From contig CAZOYP010000041.1 of NCBI GenBank assembly GCA_964584125.1, forward strand, positions 1 to 22,886: a DNA stretch of 22,886 nucleotides. Direction: 5' to 3'. Positions within the stretch are counted from its first letter, which is position 1; every line of letters begins with the position of its first letter. The notes beneath the pieces are model-generated. The model made no database searches. It was not told the DNA's origin and worked only from the letters and a program-made list of their open reading frames with translations. Shown here one piece after another: positions 7,723 through 14,700 of the stretch. The position numbers and the translations under genes were made by a program. The stretch is from Nitromaritima sp964584125 (GTDB lineage: Bacteria; Nitrospinota; Nitrospinia; Nitrospinales; VA-1).

Positions 7723-8410
7723 TCCACTCCCTATAAAAGCGATCTAGATAGTTTTCCATAAAGATGTGCCTTTGCTCAGCAATTTTTTTAGCAGATTTCG
7801 TGTTCATTCTATCCTTGAGTAATAAAAGTTTTTCATAAAAATGATTGATAGTATGTCCTTTATTTTTTTTATAATGTTCAAAACTTTCATGTATGACAGG
7901 AGCTTCATCCGGGTTATAGATTAAACGGTTTTTATTTCCCCCATATGCAAAAGTTCGCGCGATGCCTATAGCTCCTATTGCGTCTAGTCGGTCTGCATCT
8001 TGGACGACTTTACCTTCAATAGTACGCATAGGCGTTGCTACCCTTGCCCCTTTATATGATAGAGTAGAAATGATTTCTTTTACTTCGTTGACTAAGCTTG
8101 GAGCTGCTCCATTATTATTAAGCCAATCTGCTGCCTGCCTAGGTCCTACTGATTCATCTCCATTATAAAACTTCCAATCCGCAATATCGTGAAGCAGGGC
8201 AGCGAGTTCTACAGTCGTTTGGTCGGCACTTTCTTTTTGAGCAATTTTTTTTGCAATAGACCAGACGCGGAAGACATGCCACCAATCATGACCTGATCCG
8301 TCATCAGCTAATTTTTTTTGAACGTAAAGGCGGGTTTTTTCTATGAGATCTTGAGAGTTCATTATTGAATTTGCGAAAGTTTGATAATAGTCGTACTCTA
8401 CCAGAATCAT
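7709..8410 (-). CDS. HD-domain phosphohydrolase (YedJ-like)
   Basis: A protein of up to 233 residues with the HD metal-dependent phosphohydrolase core: His45 in HDWWHVFRVW, the His74-Asp75 doublet in LAALLHDIADWKF, and the later Asp in VVQDADRLDAIGAIGIAR (138-143). The substrate is unknown; relatives act on nucleotides or similar phosphoesters. The first in-frame ATG (8410) has no Shine-Dalgarno and lies only about nine bases after the start site predicted from the TATAAT at 8426-8431. The Met at residue 17 (8362, MNSQDLIEKTRLYV) could be the true start and matches where homology should begin. The downstream sirtuin gene overlaps its 3' end by 14 bases, pointing to a two-gene operon. Confidence 0.88.
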   Translation of the reverse strand: MILVEYDYYQTFANSIMNSQDLIEKTRLYVQKKLADDGSGHDWWHVFRVWSIAKKIAQKESADQTTVELAALLHDIADWKFYNGDESVGPRQAADWLNNNGAAPSLVNEVKEIISTLSYKGARVATPMRTIEGKVVQDADRLDAIGAIGIARTFAYGGNKNRLIYNPDEAPVIHESFEHYKKNKGHTINHFYEKLLLLKDRMNTKSAKKIAEQRHIFMENYLDRFYREWNGDI

Positions 8411-8425
8411 TGTAGTATCTAGAAT

Positions 8426-8431
8426 ATTATA
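8426..8431 (-). promoter_or_regulatory. Candidate -10 box of the HD/sirtuin operon
   Basis: A perfect TATAAT on the minus strand, in the 51-base spacer between the HD gene and the divergent EcfT-like gene. The -35 is weak. If used, transcription would begin near 8419, which favours the start codon at 8362 for the HD protein. Confidence 0.35.
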
Positions 8432-8461
8432 CTTTTTTAAGACTAGGATGAATCTATTGTT

Positions 8462-9142
8462 ATGGCGAGTATTAAAAGTTCAGGTTATTATCCAGGCGAT
8501 TCTATTCTTCATACCGCTGGCCCTAGCAGTAAAATACTGTTAGCTCTTGCTTGTGTTTTTATCACCGGTGCGGGAGATGGGTTAGTGCTCCTGTTTATGA
8601 TTTTTTTGTGCCACTTAGCAATACTGGTTTCTGGAATATTTATTTTAGATGCGTGGAAACGTTTAGCGATGTTTAAAATATTTTTTTTAGTGCTTGGTGT
8701 GACACCTCTTTTTTTAACCCCAGGGGTATCGCTTTATTTTTTTAGTGAATTTCCCCTTCCAGTTACTATGGAAGGTGTAGAGTGTAGTTTTTTCACTTTG
8801 GCAAGGCTGGCATGTATGATTTGGATTTCCATGATCTTGGTGCGGACAACATCACCTCAGTCTTTTATGGATATAGTTTATGCGGGATCGAGATCAAAGT
8901 TTTTTGCAAAGAGTAAACCTTTGCAAGATATTTTGTTGGTCGGAATGTTATCCTTCCAAATCTTGCCTCACCTTCTAGTTGAGGCTGAAGAAAAAATGAG
9001 CAATTGCTGGCAGGAAGGTACGGGGCAAAACAAATTCAACCGCTTTGAGACTTTAAAGCAAATGGTTGGATCTATTGTGATGTGGGTTGTTGAATTGCTT
9101 GACAACCCAGAACAATTGATGCGTAGAATCGAAAAACTTTAG
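8462..9142 (+). CDS. EcfT/CbiQ-like transmembrane protein (energy-coupling factor transporter T component)
   Basis: A 226-residue integral membrane protein. The N-terminal YYPGDSILHTAGPSSKILLAL matches the T-component opening (YxxGxSxLHxLDPRxK). Several hydrophobic helices follow (about 27-58, 70-90, 110-130, 160-175). T components couple two ATPases to a substrate-binding S protein for vitamin or metal-ion uptake. The usual cytoplasmic Arg-containing coupling motif (Ala-x-x-Ala-Arg-Gly type) is not visible, and helix 3 carries instead SRSKFFAKSKP and LLVEAEEKMSN. No ATPase or S component is adjacent, so it must work with distant partners or be a divergent relative. An AGGA lies eleven bases before the ATG. 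Confidence 0.7.
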   Translation: MASIKSSGYYPGDSILHTAGPSSKILLALACVFITGAGDGLVLLFMIFLCHLAILVSGIFILDAWKRLAMFKIFFLVLGVTPLFLTPGVSLYFFSEFPLPVTMEGVECSFFTLARLACMIWISMILVRTTSPQSFMDIVYAGSRSKFFAKSKPLQDILLVGMLSFQILPHLLVEAEEKMSNCWQEGTGQNKFNRFETLKQMVGSIVMWVVELLDNPEQLMRRIEKL

Positions 9143-9185
9143 TTGATATTGTTTTTTCGAGTTAGTAAACGGTTGGTTTTTTTTT

Positions 9186-9875
9186 CTAGGATCTCGGGTG
9201 CAGTCCGCATTCTTTGTGTTCAGGATTTTCCCACCACCATCTGCCTGCTCTTATATCATCTCCTGTTTCTACAGCCCGTGTGCAGGGAGCACAACCAATA
9301 CTAGGGTATTTTTTTTTATGAAGTGCGTTGATCGGAACATCATTAGTATTGATATATTCCTTGAGCATGGTTAATGACCAGTCTGCCAATGGGTTGATCT
9401 TGATTATAGAATTATGATCATCGTCTGCAGCGATTTTTTTAACGTCGACTCGGGTTAACCCTTGTTCTCTTCGAAGGCCGGTGATCCAGGCATCTAAGTT
9501 TGAGAGTGCGCGGTTGAGAGGTTCTACTTTTCGAATAGAACAACATTCCTTTCTGTTTTCTATGCTTTCACGGAAAGAGAAGAATCCTTTTTTGTTCTGA
9601 AGGTTTTCTACCCCTTCTTTACTCGGGAAATATGTTTTGATTGCAATTCCGTATTTTGACCGAGCACGTTCCATGATTTCATATGTTTCTTCATGCAAGC
9701 GCCCAGTATCCAATGTGAATATTGTGATTTCACCTTTTAGTCTGGTCAGCAAGTCGATCAATACCATGTCTTCCATGCCGAAGCTGGAAGCGAGCCCCGC
9801 TCTTTTCCCATATTCATTTATAGCCCATTGCAATATTTCTTGAGCTGGCTTTGACTCAAAATAATTGTAATCCAT
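9186..9875 (-). CDS. cysH: Assimilatory adenylyl-sulfate (APS) reductase, CysH family
   Basis: A 229-residue enzyme that reduces APS (or PAPS) to sulfite with thioredoxin in sulfate assimilation. Motifs: SSFGMEDMVLID (30-41, nucleotide loop), LDTGRLHEET (55-64), CCSIRKVEPL (111-120), GLRREQGLTR (133-142), CAPC (195-198) and the C-terminal catalytic ECGLH with Cys223. The paired CC plus CxxC are the four ligands of a [4Fe-4S] cluster, which marks the APS-using bacterial type rather than the cluster-free PAPS reductase of E. coli. No other sulfate-assimilation gene is in the window. It is divergent from htrA, sharing a 367-base spacer with repeated TTACTT hexamers. No clear Shine-Dalgarno precedes the ATG. 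Confidence 0.95.
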   Translation of the reverse strand: MDYNYFESKPAQEILQWAINEYGKRAGLASSFGMEDMVLIDLLTRLKGEITIFTLDTGRLHEETYEIMERARSKYGIAIKTYFPSKEGVENLQNKKGFFSFRESIENRKECCSIRKVEPLNRALSNLDAWITGLRREQGLTRVDVKKIAADDDHNSIIKINPLADWSLTMLKEYINTNDVPINALHKKKYPSIGCAPCTRAVETGDDIRAGRWWWENPEHKECGLHPRS

Positions 9876-10242
9876 AACTATTTTTTACTACGCTTATAGT
9901 AAAGTGAAGGAAGTGATTATTGATAGTACTCCCAAGTGATAACAAACTTTTACTTAATTGCCAAAGCGTCAATGTTTTAAGCTAGTACAATTAGAGATTA
10001 TTTCTTGACAGAATTCTTACTTATGTTTAAAGTTTTTTTACTTCAAATACTTACTTAAGTATACTCCGCACCTTAATTAAATAGATAGCTTTTAGTATCA
10101 TAAGTAAATAGTTACTTTAAAATCATAGTATCATTTATAGTCGAGTTTTTTTGATTCTCAACTAGTTTTATCTCCTCTTATGTTGATCAAAAATTCGTCT
10201 AGCATTTTAGTAGCTTAGAAAATTTGATTAATTAAACTGCCG
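9876..10242. other. cysH/htrA divergent intergenic region with TTACTT hexamer cluster
   Basis: An AT-rich 367-base spacer without a coding frame that I would support. The hexamer TTACTT occurs at 9950, 10017, 10038, 10051 and 10112, and in inverted orientation at 10102. The 10051 copy is part of a 10-base palindrome TACTTAAGTA (10052-10061). The cluster straddles and follows the candidate promoter at 10005-10033, so it could be a regulator-binding array, which is inference. Confidence 0.45.
10005..10033 (+). promoter_or_regulatory. Candidate sigma70-type promoter for htrA
   Basis: A perfect -35 TTGACA (10005-10010) is followed after 17 bases by TAAAGT (10028-10033), a four-of-six -10 match. 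Transcription would start about 200 bases before the htrA ATG, giving a long leader. One TTACTT copy lies between the two boxes. Confidence 0.4.
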
Positions 10243-11598
10243 ATGAGTCGCGCATTAAAAAAATACCAGTCTTTGAAGGTGATTGTTGCTTCAGCATGCT
10301 TGATTTTTATTTATTCTAGCCCTTCTTATGCTGTTTCAGCCGGACAAAATCTTTTAGCCGAGCTAGAAGATGCGCTAGTGTCTCTGGCTGACAAAGTACG
10401 TCCATCTGTCGTGAGTCTTTCACCCTATGTTCCGCCTTCTCCCTCAGTTCGCCGGCAAGGCGACCATTCTTCTGGGATACCTGCCAGTGCTGGGTCAGGA
10501 GTTATCATTGATGGAGCTAATGGAATTATTGTGACTAATGGTCACGTTGTTCGAGGGTCAGGAAAAGTCAAAGTTACTTTGCTTGGTGGCGAGGAGAAAG
10601 TTGGTACCGTTTTGGGAGCAGATGAGGATACAGATATCGCTGTGGTTCAGATTGAAACGGAGAAGCCTTTGTCAACTGCAACATTGGGTGATTCTTCTGG
10701 GCTCAAGATTGGGCAATTAGCGGTTGCAGTAGGGAACCCATATGGGCTTAATGATACTTTGACTTTTGGGATAATTAGCGGGTTAAATAGGGAAAATGTT
10801 AATTTGTCGCGTTACGAAGATTTTATTCAGACAGACGCATCGATTAACCCCGGAAATAGTGGAGGTCCGCTACTGAATATTCGAGGGGATATAATCGGAA
10901 TTAATACAGCTATTATAAATTACGCACAAAGTATCGGTTTTGCCATACCTTCTAATATTGTTCGTAAAGTTGCGGATCAGCTGCTTAAATTCGGAGAGGT
11001 TCGGCGGGGCTGGTTGGGCGTTGGCATTGAATTGGTAACTGAGAAAATTGCCCAACAGGTAAAAGGAAAAGTAGGAGAGGGTGTTTGGGTGAATTCTGTT
11101 TTTGAGGGGGATCCTGCTCACTTGGCTGGGATTCGTATTGGAGATGTGATTTTAAAAATCGGCGGCACCTCTGTTGGTACACCAAGTAGATTGATTCGAT
11201 TGATAGGCGCTTTTTCGCCCGGTCAATCGGTAAACATAGATATTCTTAGAGATGGGAAGCGCGAAGTTGTAACAGTTAAACTGGAAAATCAAAAAAACCG
11301 ACGCGATCAAGTTTTCAAAAAATCACTTCAAGATACAAATGAGCCATTTATGGGCCTAGAGGTAGAAAACCTTGGCACTGGTAAAGGGATCGTAGTATCC
11401 AGAGTTTATCCTGGTTCCACGGCTGACGAACAGGGCCTTAGGGTAGGAGATCGTATTGAGGCGGTTAATGGAAGAGCAGTTTTACAAGTTATTGAATTTA
11501 TAGATGCTTTAGACTCCATTTTGAGAGGAGGAAAAATTCACTTATTAGTTTTGAGAGATAAGGGTAAGTTTCACTTTGAATTAAGCAAAAGTAGCTAA
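10243..11598 (+). CDS. htrA: Periplasmic serine protease/chaperone HtrA (DegP/DegQ type)
   Basis: A 451-residue exported protease that degrades or refolds damaged envelope proteins. Residues 1-30 are a signal peptide (hydrophobic VIVASACLIFIYSS, cleavage near SYA-VS). The trypsin-like domain (about 50-245) has an intact triad: His101 in VTNGHVV, Asp131 in DTDIAVV and Ser206 in NPGNSGGPLLN. Two PDZ domains follow (about 255-350 with WLGVGIELV, and about 362-451 with FMGLEVENLG), the layout of DegP/DegQ rather than the single-PDZ DegS. The ATG at 10243 has no good Shine-Dalgarno but gives the proper signal peptide. It lies 150 bases upstream of the multicopper oxidase gene on the same strand, a fitting partner for a large exported metalloprotein, though the oxidase has its own candidate -10 box. 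Confidence 0.95.
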   Translation: MSRALKKYQSLKVIVASACLIFIYSSPSYAVSAGQNLLAELEDALVSLADKVRPSVVSLSPYVPPSPSVRRQGDHSSGIPASAGSGVIIDGANGIIVTNGHVVRGSGKVKVTLLGGEEKVGTVLGADEDTDIAVVQIETEKPLSTATLGDSSGLKIGQLAVAVGNPYGLNDTLTFGIISGLNRENVNLSRYEDFIQTDASINPGNSGGPLLNIRGDIIGINTAIINYAQSIGFAIPSNIVRKVADQLLKFGEVRRGWLGVGIELVTEKIAQQVKGKVGEGVWVNSVFEGDPAHLAGIRIGDVILKIGGTSVGTPSRLIRLIGAFSPGQSVNIDILRDGKREVVTVKLENQKNRRDQVFKKSLQDTNEPFMGLEVENLGTGKGIVVSRVYPGSTADEQGLRVGDRIEAVNGRAVLQVIEFIDALDSILRGGKIHLLVLRDKGKFHFELSKSS

Positions 11599-11661
11599 AT
11601 TAGACTTTGCAAATGTCCTAAAAGATGATAAATTCCCCCCAATTAAAATTCAATATTTGTA

Positions 11662-11688
11662 TATAATACGACGGGTGTCATTTCCCGT
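11662..11688 (+). promoter_or_regulatory. Candidate -10 box and adjacent inverted repeat before the multicopper oxidase
   Basis: TATAAT at 11662-11667 is followed directly by the inverted repeat ACGGG (11671-11675) / CCCGT (11684-11688), which overlaps the expected transcription start. It could be an operator or a 5' hairpin. No good -35 is seen. Confidence 0.3.
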
Positions 11689-11748
11689 TTGTCTATATTA
11701 GTTTTTTAGGTTTTTTTGACCGTTTCCATTTCCAAGGGAGGTATCAAC

Positions 11749-14700
11749 ATGTTACGTCGCATTATCAAAGGCTGGAAGTTGTGGCAAGCTTTGGTGGTAT
11801 TTGTATTAGCTCTTAGTTTTGGGCTGGTATCCAACGCTGCTGCCGTATCAGATCACAGTGCATCAGATCACAAAGCAAAAAAAGCGCATGACCGCCCAGC
11901 CTGGCTGGAGAAACTAGAGACTCAGGTCGACTATGAAGAAATGATGAGTGGGATGGATGGCCGTCAAGATCGACTCGATAAAACTTTCATGCAATTGATG
12001 GATAAGTTACAAGACAAATTCACGGACCCCGCGACTCCAGCTTCTTCAGGTGGTGGTTTTCATGATTCTTGGTCATCTCACCAACTTCAGCAAAGCTATC
12101 TCCTTGGGCCTACCGAAGCGGCAGAAAAAGTTTTTAAAGGCGCGCATTGCCCGAGTAATGCCCCTGTTAAAAAATATGACGTGGCAGCTATTAATGTAGA
12201 GATTACCTTGAACCAGTGGGGTGATTATTATCCAGGGTACATGTATGTCTTGAAGGAAAATATTGAGGGGGTAAGGGCAGAGGAAGAAAAAAATGCAGCT
12301 GCTCGAGAAGATGAATTAGATCCTGGTGCCATATCCAACGGATTGCAGGGTGATTTAATTCAGCCGCTCGTTATTCGTGCTAACCAGGGGGATTGCCTTC
12401 GAGTTACTTTTACTAATGAGCTTGAGGATGAAGACGCGGGTTTCCAGGTCAATGGCTCAGCTATGATCATTAGCTCTTCGGGATTACCAGCTAGTGCCGC
12501 TTCTCCTGGAGCTATTACTCTTTCAGGAGAGTCTCAGGAGTTTGAATGGATGATCCCGATTGATGAGCAAGAAGGAAGCCATATGATCATGAGCCATGCC
12601 GGACGTGATCCTTCCTCTCTAGGATTGACGGGTGTTATGGTTGTTGAACCTAAGGGTTCTAAATACCTGGACCCTTGGGATTCTAAACCTATGAAAAGTG
12701 GTTGGCAAGCGATGATTGTAAACGACGATGAGAGAGATTTCCGTGAGTTTACGCTCATTTACCATGAGGTTGGAGATGAGTCCTTTCGCCCTCTTAACCG
12801 TTTTGGTGAGATGATTCCGCAACGAGATCCTATGACTGATGCTTATCGTCCCTCTGCTCGGGCTATGAATTTTCGTTCAGAGCCTTTTGGTATTAATAAT
12901 CTGGCTCAGCAAGAGAGGAGGTTTCATTTTGAGGATGAATCCTTGTCCTATAGCTCGTATACATTTGGTGACGCACCAACTACCATTCCTCGGTCGTACT
13001 TGGGTGATCCAGCAAAGTTTAGACTCGTTCATGGGGGAGGTGAAGTCTTTCATTCGCACCATCCCCATGGTGGCACCATTCGCTGGACTCGTTCTCCGCA
13101 AAGTATAAACAATTTAACGAATTTGACACAGGCCGCCTACGATGGACCTGTTAAGTATCCAGTGGTTCGCACCACATCAGACAGGGTTGACGTTAAAGTT
13201 ATCGGTCCTGCCGAAACTGTTGACCTTGAGACTGAGTGCGGGTCCGGTCTTTGTCAACGACTCGCTGGCGATTTCTTGTTCCATTGCCACGTGGCGCACC
13301 ACTATGTTGCTGGCATGTGGGGTTACTGGAGAGTTTACAACACCCTGCAAAACGGGAACTATCCGTTTGGCAGTACAGACATTATGCGTCCATTGGCTGA
13401 ACTACCTGACCGTACAGGTCGTATCCCACAGGGAGTAAGTTCTGACAAGATCGCAGGTAAGACGATGGACTGGTTTGGTACGAAGTTTAAGGTTGTCAAA
13501 AAGGGAAAAAGTGACTGGACCAAGGACACTCGTGTCGTAAATATTAAGGACTGGGTTAAGTACATGTTACCACCTCAGGGTCGACCCGGTCATACCGATG
13601 ACGAGAAAGGACAGATTCTATCCTATGACGGTTCTGTTTGGGATTATGACTGGAAGGGCATTACGGCTATGTCTGAGAGAGAATCTACGGATAAGAATCC
13701 TAAGTTCAAGCCGCCACATCCAGGCAAAAGGCATCCAATTCAGTTTAGCCCGTTGACTGGTAAGTTGGCATGGCCACACATGACGCCGCATTTTGGGAAA
13801 CGTGTGCCATTCGCCCGTAACCATGGTGGTGCTCCTTGGCTTGAGCCTTTTCATATGCACACCGATCCAGGGGTTATTACTAAAACTGAGTCTGGTAGTT
13901 CGCGAAGTGGTCCCGATATGGAAAATACAGGTGGCGCCAAACCGGGTGAGCAGGGCAGATGGAGTCTTTGTCCGGCAGGTGCAGGAAGAAAACAATACAA
14001 CCTGCATTTTATCAATACGCCGATTCAACTTTCCAACGCGATTGGTAAGACCCCTCCCCTTATTGATAAGTACGGTCTCATTTATGTAATAGATGAGGAT
14101 ATGGCGGAGGTGAAGGCTGATCCTAAAAAGGCCATTCCTCTGGTCATTAGAGCAAACGTTTATGACTGCGTTGATGTTCTTTTGACAAGTGAGTGGAACG
14201 ATGACGATTTCACCAACTTTCAAATGTCAAAGGTCAATATCCATCCTCATTTCTTCCAGTTTGACAACCAGGCTTCTGATGGCGTTATAACTGGTTTTTC
14301 TTATGACCAGTCTATGAGGTCTTATGTACAGTTTGATAAGAAGATGAAAGTTGATAAGGAGACTGGTAAATCACATCATGTTGGTATGCCTGTCCCGATG
14401 AACGCCAAGCTTTTAAAAGATACCAAGCCTGGTGATAAGACAATCGAAATAGAAATGGCGCATCATTCGACTCCTTATCACGTCGGTGCCGATATCATAG
14501 TTGGTATTGAGGTTCCTAACGGTAAGGATGCCCGTTGGATCACAAACATTTCCCCTGATCCTAACAAGGGTTTTGCCAAGGATTATAAGTATAAAATTAC
14601 CTTCTCAGAGGGTATGACTCATGCTCACAAGGCAGGTCAGATCGTTAGTACCGAGTACGTACGTTACCGATGGTGGGTTGATGTTGACTTAGGTCTTGTG

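Noticed and set aside
11716..11748. TTG start giving an 11-residue longer oxidase
   Set aside because: The ATG at 11749 has an AAGGGAGG seven bases upstream and begins a normal signal peptide; the TTG has no ribosome site and would bury that Shine-Dalgarno inside the gene.
13618..14223. 201-codon minus-strand frame inside the oxidase gene
   Set aside because: It is antisense to a conserved domain with copper motifs, and has no recognisable product; a shadow frame.
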